The position numbers and the translations under genes are program-made. Positions 7,411-16,008 of a stretch of DNA of 64,000 nucleotides are shown here, in pieces. The notes under the pieces are model-generated. The model saw only the letters and a program-made list of their open reading frames with translations. It was not told the DNA's origin and did no database searches. How positions within the stretch are numbered: the first letter of the stretch is position 1; each line of letters begins with the position of its first letter. Source of the stretch: Chitinophagaceae bacterium PMP191F (GTDB taxonomy: Bacteria; Bacteroidota; Bacteroidia; Chitinophagales; Chitinophagaceae); the NCBI GenBank assembly GCA_001302245.1, contig LGYU01000020.1, forward strand, positions 186,001-250,000. The letters are read 5' to 3'.

Positions 7411-8577
7411 ATGTATCAGTTTGAACAAACAATGCGCTGGTTCGGTCCTGCAGATCCGGTGAGTTTAGCAGATATCAGACAGGCTGGTTGTACCGGTATT
7501 GTTTCTGCCCTGCATCATATTCCCAATGGCGAAGTATGGACAGTAGAGGAAATTAAAAAACGTAAAGATATTATTGAAGCCGCAGGTCTTACATGGTCTG
7601 TAGTAGAAAGCGTACCTGTGCATGAAGATATCAAGACCCAACGCGGTAATTACAAACAATATATTGAGCATTACAAACAGAGCCTACGCAATCTTGCAGT
7701 TTGTGGTATCCATATTGTTACGTATAATTTTATGCCGGTGCTGGACTGGACACGTACCGACCTGGCCTTTACCTGTGCCGATGGCAGCAAAGCATTGCGT
7801 TTTGAAAAAGCAGCCATGGTTGCTTTTGATGTGCTGATGTTAAAACGCCCTGGTGCAGAAAAAGATTATACACCTGCAGAGCTTGCAAAAGCTGAGCAGC
7901 GTCTGGCTGGCATGACAGAAGACGAAAAACAATTGCTGCAACGCAACGTGATAGCCGGTTTACCAGGTAGCGAGGAAAGCTTTACCCTGCATCAGTTTCA
8001 GCAGGCGCTGGATACTTACGAAGGAATTGATGCTGCCAAACTGCAGCAACACCTGGTAGAGTTTTTACAGGCCATTGCCCCGGTGGCAGATGAAGCAGGC
8101 ATCAAACTGGTTATACACCCTGATGATCCTCCGTATGCTATTTTCGGATTGCCGCGCGTGGTAAGTACTCCTGCACAGGTGGAGCACCTGTTTACAAAAG
8201 TGCCTAACAAAAGCAATGGACTTTGCTTCTGTACCGGTTCATTTGGCGTACGTGCGGATAATGATCTGCCCGCAATGGTACAGCAGTTTGGCGATCGTAT
8301 TAACTTTATTCACCTGCGTAGTACACAACGCGATGCAGATGGAAACTTTTTTGAAGCCAATCACCTTGAAGGCGATGTGGACATGTATGCAGTGGTGAAG
8401 AACCTGGTGCAGGTAATGCAGCAGCGTAAAATAGCCATCCCTATGCGTCCCGATCATGGTCACCAGATGCTGGATGATCTGAAAAAGAAAACCAACCCCG
8501 GCTATTCTGGTATTGGCCGCCTGCGCGGGCTGGCTGAATTGAGAGGATTGGAATATGGCATCGTGAGATCGTTGTAG
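7411..8577 (+). CDS. uxuA: Mannonate dehydratase
   Basis: UxuA dehydrates D-mannonate to 2-keto-3-deoxy-D-gluconate in the glucuronate branch. The 388-aa product has the usual family length and opening ([20 protein letters not shown]), then [15 protein letters not shown], the DWTRTDLAF segment, [27 protein letters not shown] and RPDHGHQM. The His, Cys and Asp residues in the last four include the known metal ligands of this TIM-barrel enzyme. The gene follows the SDR mannonate oxidoreductase by 204 bases that contain a dispersed repeat. A terminator stands right behind it at 8616, so expression may be partly separate from kduD. Confidence 0.97.
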   Translation: MYQFEQTMRWFGPADPVSLADIRQAGCTGIVSALHHIPNGEVWTVEEIKKRKDIIEAAGLTWSVVESVPVHEDIKTQRGNYKQYIEHYKQSLRNLAVCGIHIVTYNFMPVLDWTRTDLAFTCADGSKALRFEKAAMVAFDVLMLKRPGAEKDYTPAELAKAEQRLAGMTEDEKQLLQRNVIAGLPGSEESFTLHQFQQALDTYEGIDAAKLQQHLVEFLQAIAPVADEAGIKLVIHPDDPPYAIFGLPRVVSTPAQVEHLFTKVPNKSNGLCFCTGSFGVRADNDLPAMVQQFGDRINFIHLRSTQRDADGNFFEANHLEGDVDMYAVVKNLVQVMQQRKIAIPMRPDHGHQMLDDLKKKTNPGYSGIGRLRGLAELRGLEYGIVRSL

Positions 8578-8578
8578 A

Positions 8579-8645
8579 AATACAGGTTACCGGTTTCCGG
8601 ATACAAGATATAAAGGCAGGCTTTCGTAATGGAAGTCTGCTTTTT
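8579..8645 (+). repeat. Repeated 3'-UTR module, copy 1 (with 10666-10733)
   Basis: The block beginning ATACAGG and containing CCGGTTTCCGGATACAAGATA, then a terminator hairpin, occurs directly after uxuA and again directly after kduI. Alignment is nearly gap-free over about 67 bases. Confidence 0.85.
8616..8645 (+). terminator. Probable intrinsic terminator after uxuA
   Basis: GCAGGCTTTC (8616-8625) pairs imperfectly, with G-U pairs, with GGAAGTCTGC (8631-8640), followed by TTTTT. It is weaker than the homologous hairpin after kduI. Confidence 0.6.
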
Positions 8646-8916
8646 AGTAAGTATGAAGTCGGAAGTCGGAGAAAAGCGTATCTAAGAAGTCCGGAAGACC
8701 GAAAGTCGGGAAGAAAGACAAAGAAAGAGCGGCGAGCTTGGAGCTATGAGCCACGAGCAAAAAAAGCAGGAACTATTCACGTCTCACGATTGACGATTAG
8801 CGTTTTACTTTAACGCAATCCGGAACCAGTCACCGTATTCTCCATTCTCCGTTTCCCCATCCCGCCGTATATTGCGGTCCCAATCACTCACTCAATCCAT
8901 TACTTAAAACAGGTAT
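8646..8916. other. Spacer between uxuA and kduD
   Basis: No gene is visible. The first half consists of variants of the words GAAGTCGGAAGTC and AAGTCCGGAAGACC. A later part, CTATTCACGTCTCACGATTGACG, belongs to the spacer vocabulary found elsewhere in the window. A promoter for kduD could lie here, but I see no clear TAnnTTTG. Confidence 0.4.
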
Positions 8917-9687
8917 ATGAGCGTAAATAATTTGTTCAACCTTTCCGGAAAAACAGCATTGGTAACTGGCTGTAACAAAGGAATTGGTAAAGGCATGGCA
9001 CTGGGACTTGCAGAAGCCGGCGCAGATATTATCGGTGTATCCGCTTCACTGGAGCTGCAGGGCAGCCAGGTGGAAAATGAAGTAAAAGCACTGGGACGTA
9101 ATTTTAAAGCCTACCAGGCTGATATGTCTGACAGAGATAGTCTGTATGCTTTCATTACAAAAGTGTTGGCCGAAAATCCCGCCATTGATATCCTGATCAA
9201 TAATGCAGGTACCATTATGCGTAAACCTGCTGCCGAACATCCTGATGAATACTGGGATAAAGTATTGTCTATAAACCTGGATGCTCCTTTTATTCTGGCA
9301 AGAGAGATCGGTAAACATATGTTGCAACGTGGCAGCGGAAAGATCATTTTCACCTGCTCATTACTCAGTTTCCAGGGTGGTATCAACGTACCTGGTTATG
9401 CAGCCAGTAAGGGAGCTTTGTCCAGTGTAGTAAAAGCATTGGCCAATGAGTGGGCTTCCAAAGGGATCAATGTAAATGGTATTGCTCCCGGTTATATTGC
9501 TACCGACAATACCGAAGCATTGCGCAATGATCCGGATCGCAGTAAATCAATACTGGATCGTATTCCGGCCAATCGCTGGGGTACACCGGAAGATTTTAAA
9601 GGCCCTGCTGTGTTCCTGGCATCCGAAGCCGGCTCTTATGTGCAGGGTACTATTTTAACAGTAGATGGCGGATGGATGGGGAGATAA
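8917..9687 (+). CDS. kduD: 2-dehydro-3-deoxy-D-gluconate 5-dehydrogenase
   Basis: KduD reduces 2,5-diketo-3-deoxygluconate to KDG, the last step for unsaturated uronates. The 256-aa SDR starts with LFNLSGKTALVTGCNKGIGK, has LINNAGTIMRKPA, YAASK as active-site Tyr/Lys, and GIAPGYIATDNTEALRND. It ends with GTILTVDGGWMGR, the classic KduD C-terminus. It is next to kduI, whose product is its substrate, separated by 148 bases with a 10-bp inverted repeat. The unsaturated galacturonate comes from the PL11, PL22 and GH105 enzymes encoded in the second half of the window. Confidence 0.93.
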   Translation: MSVNNLFNLSGKTALVTGCNKGIGKGMALGLAEAGADIIGVSASLELQGSQVENEVKALGRNFKAYQADMSDRDSLYAFITKVLAENPAIDILINNAGTIMRKPAAEHPDEYWDKVLSINLDAPFILAREIGKHMLQRGSGKIIFTCSLLSFQGGINVPGYAASKGALSSVVKALANEWASKGINVNGIAPGYIATDNTEALRNDPDRSKSILDRIPANRWGTPEDFKGPAVFLASEAGSYVQGTILTVDGGWMGR

Positions 9688-9744
9688 TTTGCGAATTTGA
9701 AAATGTGTTAACGTACAAATGAAGGTGGTATGTTTTAAGTAATA

Positions 9745-9794
9745 AGTTATAAGTGCCGGAATGTACGAGAATTTAGTACCTAAAACTTATAACT
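9745..9794. repeat. Inverted repeat between kduD and kduI
   Basis: AGTTATAAGT (9745-9754) is perfectly complementary to ACTTATAACT (9785-9794). The hairpin is AT-rich and has no T-run, so it is more likely a processing or spacer structure than a terminator. Confidence 0.6.
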
Positions 9795-9835
9795 GGCAAC
9801 AACCGGATTTCTTAACGAAATAAAATATTACAATA

Positions 9836-10666
9836 ATGGAAGTAAGATTTCAGAATAGTCCGAAGGAAACCAGTGCTATGAATACGGCTGAGCTGCGGAA
9901 GAATTTCCTGATTGAGCAGTTGATGGTGGATAATGAGGTGAAACTGGTATATTCTCATTATGACCGCGTAATTGTAGGTGGTGCCAAACCTGTTGGTAAA
10001 ACCATTGAACTGCCCAATCATCCTGAATTGCGTGCAGAGTTCTTTTTGCAGAGAAGAGAGCTGGGTATTATCAATGTAGGTGGTGACGGCACAGTAGTGG
10101 CAGATGGTGAATCTTTTACTCTCCGTAAAATGGATTGTGTATACCTGGGTAAAGGTGTGAAGTCTGTACAGTTTGCCAGCAAAGATGCAACTGCTCCCGC
10201 TGTGTTTTACCTGTTGTCTTCTCCTGCGCATCAGACCTATCCCAACCGCCTGATGAAGAAAGAAGAAGCATCTCCCACTGATATGGGTGAAGTAAAAACA
10301 GCTAACCAGCGTACCATTTATAAATACATTCATGCAGATGGTATCCAGAGTGCCCAGTTGGTAATGGGGTTGACCGTACTGGCGGAAGGCAGCGTATGGA
10401 ACACCATGCCTGCACATACGCATACGCGCCGTATGGAAGCATATTTCTATTTTGACGTACCGGCCAATCACCGGGTAGTACATTTTATGGGCGAACCACA
10501 GGAAACCCGTCACATGATCGTGGCTAATCATGAAGCTATTTTATCGGCTCCCTGGTCTATTCACTCAGGATGTGGTACCAGCAACTATGCATTCATCTGG
10601 GGAATGGCAGGTGAGAATTATACATATACAGATATGGATGCCGTAGCAATCGGTGATCTGAAATAA
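9836..10666 (+). CDS. kduI: 5-dehydro-4-deoxy-D-glucuronate isomerase
   Basis: KduI isomerises 5-keto-4-deoxyuronate, the spontaneous product of unsaturated uronate release, to 2,5-diketo-3-deoxygluconate. The 276-aa length is that of the family. Cupin zinc ligands are visible in MPAHTHTRRMEAYFYFDVP (two His and a Glu), with a further His in WSIHSGCGTSNYAFIWGMAG. The N-terminus MEVRFQNSPKETSAMNTAEL is also characteristic. The enzyme is cytoplasmic. A terminator at 10702 ends the hexuronate row, which then reads SDR-uxuA-kduD-kduI. Confidence 0.97.
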   Translation: MEVRFQNSPKETSAMNTAELRKNFLIEQLMVDNEVKLVYSHYDRVIVGGAKPVGKTIELPNHPELRAEFFLQRRELGIINVGGDGTVVADGESFTLRKMDCVYLGKGVKSVQFASKDATAPAVFYLLSSPAHQTYPNRLMKKEEASPTDMGEVKTANQRTIYKYIHADGIQSAQLVMGLTVLAEGSVWNTMPAHTHTRRMEAYFYFDVPANHRVVHFMGEPQETRHMIVANHEAILSAPWSIHSGCGTSNYAFIWGMAGENYTYTDMDAVAIGDLK

Positions 10667-10733
10667 ATACAGGAGGCCGGTTTCCGGATACAAGATACAG
10701 GGCAGGTTTTCGTGATGAAAGCCTGCTTTTTTT
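10666..10733 (+). repeat. Repeated 3'-UTR module, copy 2 (with 8579-8645)
   Basis: Starts at the kduI stop codon with ATACAGG, continues with CCGGTTTCCGGATACAAGATA and ends in a terminator. It is the second copy of the block that follows uxuA. Confidence 0.85.
10702..10733 (+). terminator. Intrinsic terminator after kduI
   Basis: GCAGGTTTT (10702-10710) pairs with AAAGCCTGC (10718-10726) around CGTGATG, using G-U pairs, and is followed by seven T. Confidence 0.78.
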
Positions 10734-10968
10734 ATGGGGAAAGGCTGAGGGCTGAAGTATGAAAGAAAACCCAACCGCACAGAACGTGAGTAACAAGAGA
10801 TTTTCGCAGAGGCCCTCTGACTAAACTCAGCTTCCCTTTTCTCTGTGGTAAAAAATATCAGGCGTACGAAATACAAAGTTAGAAGTACGGATGGCTATTG
10901 GTATTACCCATAACTTTTTCGTTAAGCGTTCAGCCTGCACTTATAACCTAAAACCTATAGCCTGACTT
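10734..10968. other. Spacer between convergent kduI and the GntR regulator
   Basis: No gene. It contains AACCGCACAGAAC...AACAAGAGA, related to the hairpin at 22030-22109, and ACTTATAACCTAAAACC, related to the kduD-kduI spacer. Confidence 0.4.
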
Positions 10969-12000
10969 CTACAAAGATGAGCGCAGTGTAAGATAAAACG
11001 GTATTTCAATATGTTCGGTAGACTGCTCCAGTATCAGTTGCGCGGCTTTTTCTCCCATCATCTGGAAGTCGGTGGAAATAGTAGTGATGCCGTTCAGGAT
11101 GATCTTCTTCAGTGCTGTTTCATTGTACGAGATCACACCCACATGTTTACCTACTTTTAATTTGGTAGCCAGTATTTTTTCAATCAGTAATACCAGGTCG
11201 TTCTCCATCAGGTTAATGAATACTTCCCCTTCTTTGATGGGTTCATTGGAAATATCGTGCACCACTTTATAGTTGAATGCATACTGGTGACAGAATCGGT
11301 AGAACCCTTTCAGGATCTCTTTAGGGTGATAGGTATATTCAGGAAAAATGATCTTGATAGTGTGATAGTTGCTCAGGTGTTCCACTGACTGTTCCAGTGC
11401 ATCATAGATATCTTTTTCAAAGTTCTCATACACTGCACCGTACTTACCTTGTATGCCGGGAATCATTTTATCCAGCAGGATGAGTTTTTCGGGTGGAATG
11501 GTATTCAGTATTTCATATGCATTATCCCCTTCATCCATAAAATGCGGAATAATAACATAATGGCTGTAATCACTGCGACTGTTCTGGATGAGGCGTTTGA
11601 AAAAAGCAAAATCATTGTTGTAGATATAGAAATCAACTGAGGCCATTTCGCCCAGTGATGCTACAAACGCATCATAAATGATCTTTTTATGAACGCTCAG
11701 TTTGTTGAACAGCAAGAATATCTTCAGATGCTGGTCAACCTCGGTATTCTTTACAAAATATCCTTTGCCCGGTACAGAGCCCAGGATACCGATCTGTTTC
11801 AGGTGTTTGTATCCTTTTTCAGCTGTGTCGCGTGAAATTTCAAACTCAAAGCTCAGTTCATTGATAGAGGGAAGCAACTCATCCTTTTTGATCTTGCCTT
11901 CGCCGATGGCTTTAATAATGGAGTTGGCCAACTGCAGGTATTTGGGCGTAGCGGAATAGTAATCAATGAATAAATGCTGGAAAATCGAGTTCTTTTTCAT
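10969..12000 (-). CDS. GntR-type regulator with sugar-binding-like effector domain, probable rhamnose regulator
   Basis: The 343-aa protein joins an N-terminal winged helix-turn-helix of the GntR kind (residues about 15-82, with LLPSINELSFEFEISRDTAE and GKGYFV) to a LacI-like periplasmic-binding domain. The C-terminus includes VGVISYNETALKKIILNGI and TTISTDFQMMGEKAAQLILE, as in LacI effector domains. It is divergent from rhaT and the rhamnose operon, with 370 bases between, so it most likely controls that operon. An exact 9-bp inverted repeat at 12017-12051 directly precedes its start and may be an autoregulatory site. Bacteroides rhamnose genes are usually controlled by AraC-type proteins, so this is a different solution. 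Ligand is inferred. Confidence 0.85.
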   Translation of the reverse strand: MKKNSIFQHLFIDYYSATPKYLQLANSIIKAIGEGKIKKDELLPSINELSFEFEISRDTAEKGYKHLKQIGILGSVPGKGYFVKNTEVDQHLKIFLLFNKLSVHKKIIYDAFVASLGEMASVDFYIYNNDFAFFKRLIQNSRSDYSHYVIIPHFMDEGDNAYEILNTIPPEKLILLDKMIPGIQGKYGAVYENFEKDIYDALEQSVEHLSNYHTIKIIFPEYTYHPKEILKGFYRFCHQYAFNYKVVHDISNEPIKEGEVFINLMENDLVLLIEKILATKLKVGKHVGVISYNETALKKIILNGITTISTDFQMMGEKAAQLILEQSTEHIEIPFYLTLRSSL

Positions 12001-12016
12001 GAAGGCCTGCTGTTGG

Positions 12017-12051
12017 AACGGATACCTGCATCACTGCCATCCGTATCCGTT
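12017..12051. promoter_or_regulatory. Inverted repeat upstream of the GntR gene
   Basis: AACGGATAC (12017-12025) and GTATCCGTT (12043-12051) are exact reverse complements 17 bases apart. They lie 17-51 bases before the start codon on the - strand, where an operator or a leader hairpin would be. Confidence 0.45.
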
Positions 12052-12270
12052 GTGTAATAATTAAATTCCTGGTAATTAATGAACAATCGAAACAGAACCC
12101 TGCAAACCGGCCGCTTTTTTTGCTACTGTTCAGCCCTGACATCTACAAGCCTCCGCAGGTCAAACTTACCAAAAAATTGCTAAATGGCTTTTGCCGGCGG
12201 CAGCGAACATACACAATGCCATCCTGTTGCAACAGGGCGTTGCATTGCGTATCATTACAGGGCATGACTG

Positions 12271-12281
12271 ACCATGATGGT
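12271..12281. promoter_or_regulatory. Candidate operator upstream of rhaT
   Basis: ACCATGATGGT is a perfect palindrome around a central G, flanked on both sides by GCATGAC (12262-12268 and 12282-12288). It is about 90 bases before the rhaT start. The symmetry suits a dimeric regulator. Confidence 0.35.
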
Positions 12282-12370
12282 GCATGACGGTGAAAGATGG
12301 GAACGGCCTATTTTTACTGACTCATTATCAGGGTTTAAACACAGCTTAGCCATATAGAAAATTACAGCTC

Positions 12371-13450
12371 ATGGGCGTTATATTAGGAGTTATTTTCCAC
12401 TTCGTCGGTGGATTTGCATCAGGCAGTTTTTATATACCATTCAAGAAAGTAAAAGGTTGGTCGTGGGAAAGTTACTGGATCATTGGCGGGTTATTTTCAT
12501 GGTTAATTGTACCTCCGGTAGCTGCCTGGCTTACCATTCCCAACTTCGGTGAAATTATCAGCCAGACTGATTTTTCTGTTTTGAAATGGACCTATGTAAT
12601 GGGTGTGCTGTGGGGTATTGGAGGTTTAACATACGGTCTTGGTGTACGCTATCTCGGCGTATCACTGGGTAGTTCTGTGATACTGGGATTGTGTTCCATT
12701 TTCGGAGCGCTTATTCCCTCTGTGTATTATGATATTTTTCCTGCAGCCGGTAAAGATACCATTACCGACCTGGTAAGCAATCACTGGGGCATAATGGTGC
12801 TGCTGGGACTGGCTGTATGTATTATAGGTATTGTGCTTTGTGGCAAGGCAGGCAGTATGAAAGACAAAGACCTGTCCGGTACACAAGGTGCAGCAGCAAA
12901 CACCGAGTTTCAATTGGGCAAAGGATTAGCGGTAGCCATCGTTTCCGGCGTGCTCAGTGCCTGTTTCAGTTTTGGTATTGAGGCCGGTTCCTCAATGGCG
13001 TCTGTAGCCAATGAACTTTGGAAAGCACAGCATCCCGGTGAAGGTGAGTTCCTGTACCGTAACAATGTGGTGTATGTAGTGCTGTTGTGGGGTGGTTTGA
13101 CAACCAACCTGATCTGGTGTATCATTCTCAATGCACGCAATAAAACCTTTGGTGATTATACCAACAGCAAAACACCGTTGGCCAGGAACTACCTGTTCTG
13201 CGCAATAGCCGGTACCACATGGTTCCTTCAGTTCTTCTTTTATGGAATGGGAGAAAGCAGGCTGGGCAATGGCGCCAGCTCGTGGATACTGCACATGGCA
13301 TTCATTATCCTTATTGCCAACTCATGGGGACTTGCTCTGAAAGAATGGGCAGGCGTAAGTAGAAGAACAAAAAACACCATTATACTGGGTATCATAACCA
13401 TACTTATTTCTGTATTGATCGTTGGTTATGGCAATTACCTGAAACCGTAA
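12371..13450 (+). CDS. rhaT: L-rhamnose/proton symporter
   Basis: RhaT brings L-rhamnose across the inner membrane with protons. The 359-aa protein has about ten hydrophobic segments from the first residue on (LGVIFHFVGGFASGSFYIPF) and ends in one (IILGIITILISVLIVGYGNY). Family stretches include KVKGWSWESYWIIGG, GVLWGIGGLTYGLGVRYLGVSLGSS and WFLQFFFYGMGES. It is the first gene of the rhamnose row, 25 bases before the aldolase fusion gene. The divergent GntR-type gene is the likely regulator. Confidence 0.95.
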   Translation: MGVILGVIFHFVGGFASGSFYIPFKKVKGWSWESYWIIGGLFSWLIVPPVAAWLTIPNFGEIISQTDFSVLKWTYVMGVLWGIGGLTYGLGVRYLGVSLGSSVILGLCSIFGALIPSVYYDIFPAAGKDTITDLVSNHWGIMVLLGLAVCIIGIVLCGKAGSMKDKDLSGTQGAAANTEFQLGKGLAVAIVSGVLSACFSFGIEAGSSMASVANELWKAQHPGEGEFLYRNNVVYVVLLWGGLTTNLIWCIILNARNKTFGDYTNSKTPLARNYLFCAIAGTTWFLQFFFYGMGESRLGNGASSWILHMAFIILIANSWGLALKEWAGVSRRTKNTIILGIITILISVLIVGYGNYLKP

Positions 13451-13475
13451 TTATCCGATTAAAATAATATTGACA

Positions 13476-15599
13476 ATGTCAGCAATCGCAACAACAAAAT
13501 TCAAGCACGTTAGTTATTTGTGGGACGAAGCCAGGGCCGCATCCATGGCCGGAGATGAAGTGGCTTTGTTGATTTATCGTTCAAATTTGCTGGGCGCCGA
13601 CCTGCGACTCACCAATTATGGTGGTGGTAATACCTCGTGCAAGGCCATTGCAAAAGATCCCCTGACCGGTAAAGAAACAGAAGTGATGTGGGTAAAAGGT
13701 TCCGGTGGCGATCTGGGTACATTGAAACGCAGTGGACTGGCAGCATTGTATGTTGATCGTTTGCGCAGCCTCACCAATGTATACCGTGGTATTGAGTTTG
13801 AAGATGAAATGGTAGAACTGTTCAATCATTGCATTTTTGACCTGGCTTCCAAAGCTCCTTCTATTGATACTCCTTTACACGGATTTCTGCCTTTCAAACA
13901 CATCGATCACCTGCATCCCGATGCAGCTATCGCCATTGCAGCAGCAAAAGATGGTAAAAAGATCACGCAGGAACTGTTCAACGGCCAGATCGGCTGGGTA
14001 GAATGGCAACGTCCTGGTTTTGACCTGGGATTGAAACTGCGCCAGTGCCTGGAAGAAAACCCCGGTATCAAAGGTATCATGCTGGGTTCACACGGCCTGT
14101 TCACCTGGGGTGATACTGCTTTTGAAAGCTATATCAATACACTGGAAGTAATTGAGCGTTGCGCTGAATATATTGAGCAGCAGCAGGCAAAACAGAAAGC
14201 TGTATTTGGTGGTGAAAAGATCAAATCACTGGATAAAGAATCCCGTTTAAAACAGGCAGCTTTACTGGCGCCTGTATTGCGTGGTTTCTGCAGCAGCCAG
14301 GTAAAAATGATCGGTCACTTTACAGATGACGATCGTGTACTGCAGTTCATCAATTCAAAAGATCTTGACAGGCTGGCACCGATGGGTACCAGTTGTCCTG
14401 ACCACTTCCTGCGTACCAAGATCAGTCCGCTGGTACTGACACTGGAACCTGGTGAAGACCTGACTGATGTAAAAGTGATAAAAGAAAAACTGCAACCATT
14501 GTTCGAGGCATACCGGGCAATGTATACTGAATATTACAATACCTGCAAACATCCCAACAGTCCTGCTGTACGTGATGCTAACCCCGTGGTGATCCTGTAT
14601 CCCGGTGTAGGTATGTTCACATTCTCCAAAGACAAACAGACTGCACGTGTGGCAGCAGAGTTTTATATCAATGCTATCAATGTAATGCGTGGCGCAGAAG
14701 CTATTTCATCTTATACTTCATTGCCCCGCCAGGAAGCTTTTAACATTGAATACTGGTTGCTGGAAGAAGCTAAATTGCAACGCATGCCGAAGCCAAAAGC
14801 TTTATCAGGCCGCATTGCACTGGTAACCGGTAGCGCCGGTGGTATTGGTAAATCTATTGCCAAAAAGTTTGCTGATGAAGGCGCCTGTGTTGTCATCAAT
14901 GATAATGATGCCGATCGCCTGGCAAAAGCAAAAGAAGAATTTCAGAAACAATACGGTAAAGATGTATTTGCGGGCGCTGAACTGGATGTAACCAAAGAAA
15001 GCGATATTGAAGGCGCATATACCACTGCTGCACTGGCCTTTGGCGGTGTTGATATTGTGGTGAACTGTGCAGGTTTATCTATTTCAAAACCCATTGAAGA
15101 ACATACTGAGAAAGACTGGGATCTGCTGTACAATGTACTGGTAAAAGGCCAGTTCTTTGTAACACAGGCAGGCGTGGAAATCATGCGCAAACAGGGTATT
15201 GGGGGCGATGTGCTGAACATTGTAAGCAAAAACGCACTGATGTCTGGTCCCAACAATGCAGGATATGGTTCAGCCAAGGCTGCACAACTGCATCTCAGCC
15301 GTTTGAATGCTGCTGAATTAGGCAAAGATAAAATACGTGTGAACGTAGTTAACCCCGATGCCGTGATCTCTGACAGTAAAATATGGGAAGGTGCATGGGC
15401 AGCAGGAAGAGCCAAAGCGTATGGTGTAAAAGTGGAAGAGCTGCCTGCTTACTATGCAAAGCGTACCTTGCTGGATGAGATCATTTTACCGGAAGATATC
15501 GCAGCAGCCTGCTTTGCTTTTGTAGGCGGATTGCTGAACAAATCAACCGGTAACGTGTTGAACGTAGACGGTGGTGTTGCTACTGCATTCGTAAGATAA
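13476..15599 (+). CDS. rhaEW: Bifunctional rhamnulose-1-phosphate aldolase / lactaldehyde dehydrogenase
   Basis: The 707-aa protein is a natural fusion. Residues about 20-425 are a class II (zinc) aldolase domain with NYGGGNTSCKA, VKGSGGDLGTLK, LHGFLPFKHIDHLHPD and GSHGLFTWGD; the His residues fit the metal site. Residues about 440-707 are an SDR domain with IALVTGSAGGIGKS, VVNCAGLSI and YGSAK. The whole matches the RhaEW (YuxG) type: the aldolase splits L-rhamnulose-1-phosphate into dihydroxyacetone phosphate and L-lactaldehyde, and the second domain is thought to oxidise lactaldehyde to lactate. The frame also opens with a TTG at 13470; the ATG at 13476 is the better start. Lactate would pass to the LutABC proteins encoded further down the same row. 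Confidence 0.94.
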   Translation: MSAIATTKFKHVSYLWDEARAASMAGDEVALLIYRSNLLGADLRLTNYGGGNTSCKAIAKDPLTGKETEVMWVKGSGGDLGTLKRSGLAALYVDRLRSLTNVYRGIEFEDEMVELFNHCIFDLASKAPSIDTPLHGFLPFKHIDHLHPDAAIAIAAAKDGKKITQELFNGQIGWVEWQRPGFDLGLKLRQCLEENPGIKGIMLGSHGLFTWGDTAFESYINTLEVIERCAEYIEQQQAKQKAVFGGEKIKSLDKESRLKQAALLAPVLRGFCSSQVKMIGHFTDDDRVLQFINSKDLDRLAPMGTSCPDHFLRTKISPLVLTLEPGEDLTDVKVIKEKLQPLFEAYRAMYTEYYNTCKHPNSPAVRDANPVVILYPGVGMFTFSKDKQTARVAAEFYINAINVMRGAEAISSYTSLPRQEAFNIEYWLLEEAKLQRMPKPKALSGRIALVTGSAGGIGKSIAKKFADEGACVVINDNDADRLAKAKEEFQKQYGKDVFAGAELDVTKESDIEGAYTTAALAFGGVDIVVNCAGLSISKPIEEHTEKDWDLLYNVLVKGQFFVTQAGVEIMRKQGIGGDVLNIVSKNALMSGPNNAGYGSAKAAQLHLSRLNAAELGKDKIRVNVVNPDAVISDSKIWEGAWAAGRAKAYGVKVEELPAYYAKRTLLDEIILPEDIAAACFAFVGGLLNKSTGNVLNVDGGVATAFVR

Positions 15600-15607
15600 A
15601 TAAATCT

Positions 15608-15662
15608 GAAGTCTGAAGGCGGATGTCTGAATGCATACTTCGGACCTCGTACTTCAGACTTC
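15608..15662. repeat. Perfect 11-bp inverted repeat between rhaEW and rhaM
   Basis: GAAGTCTGAAG (15608-15618) and CTTCAGACTTC (15652-15662) are exact complements. The 33-base interior also has partial symmetry around ATGCAT. A short T-rich tract follows, so it may attenuate or trim the transcript. Confidence 0.65.
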
Positions 15663-15681
15663 GTATTTTAAAACAATACTA

Positions 15682-15996
15682 ATGGCCCGGCTAGCTTTTA
15701 AAATGCAGTTGTTCAAAGGCTCTGAAGAAGAGTATAGAAAAAGGCATGATGCCTTGTGGCCCGAACTGCAACAATTACTGAAAGAAACTGGTGTACAGGA
15801 TTATTCTATTTTCCTGGATGAAACCACCAACAATCTTTTTGGTGTGCTTACGATTGATGATCCTAAAGCAATGGATGATTTACCTGCACATCCCGTAATG
15901 AAAAAATGGTGGGCTTATATGAAAGATATCATGGAAAGCAATCCTGATAATTCTCCTGTAAGTGTACCCCTGAAAGAAGTTTTTTACTTACCATAA
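15682..15996 (+). CDS. rhaM: L-rhamnose mutarotase
   Basis: RhaM interconverts alpha- and beta-L-rhamnose so that the isomerase receives its preferred anomer. The 104-aa protein is the standard length and starts MARLAFKMQLFKGSEEEYRK; RHDALWPEL carries the conserved His, followed by YSIFLDETTNNLFGVL and MKKWWAYMKDIM. The frame is open from 15631, but those extra 17 codons lie in the spacer hairpin; the ATG at 15682 is clearly right. rhaI starts 12 bases after the stop codon. Confidence 0.95.
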   Translation: MARLAFKMQLFKGSEEEYRKRHDALWPELQQLLKETGVQDYSIFLDETTNNLFGVLTIDDPKAMDDLPAHPVMKKWWAYMKDIMESNPDNSPVSVPLKEVFYLP

Positions 15997-16008
15997 AAAC
16001 GGTTGATC

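Larger units (their letters stand above)
12001..12370. promoter_or_regulatory. Divergent control region between the GntR gene and rhaT
   Basis: The 370-base region holds the inverted repeat at 12017-12051, an AT-rich TAATTAAATTCCTGGTAATTA near 12058-12079, and the palindrome ACCATgATGGT at 12271-12281 between two GCATGAC repeats. TATTTTTA at 12309-12316 is one mismatch from the Bacteroidota -7 box TAnnTTTG. No TTTG was seen at the right distance, so the promoter is tentative. Confidence 0.4.

Noticed and set aside
9812-10531. 239-codon - strand frame opposite kduI
   Set aside because: KduI on the + strand is unambiguous with zinc ligands and full length; the antisense frame is rich in His, Tyr and Cys without motifs.
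13470-13478. TTG start of the RhaEW frame
   Set aside because: An ATG lies two codons further on in the same frame; the extra residues add nothing typical of the family.
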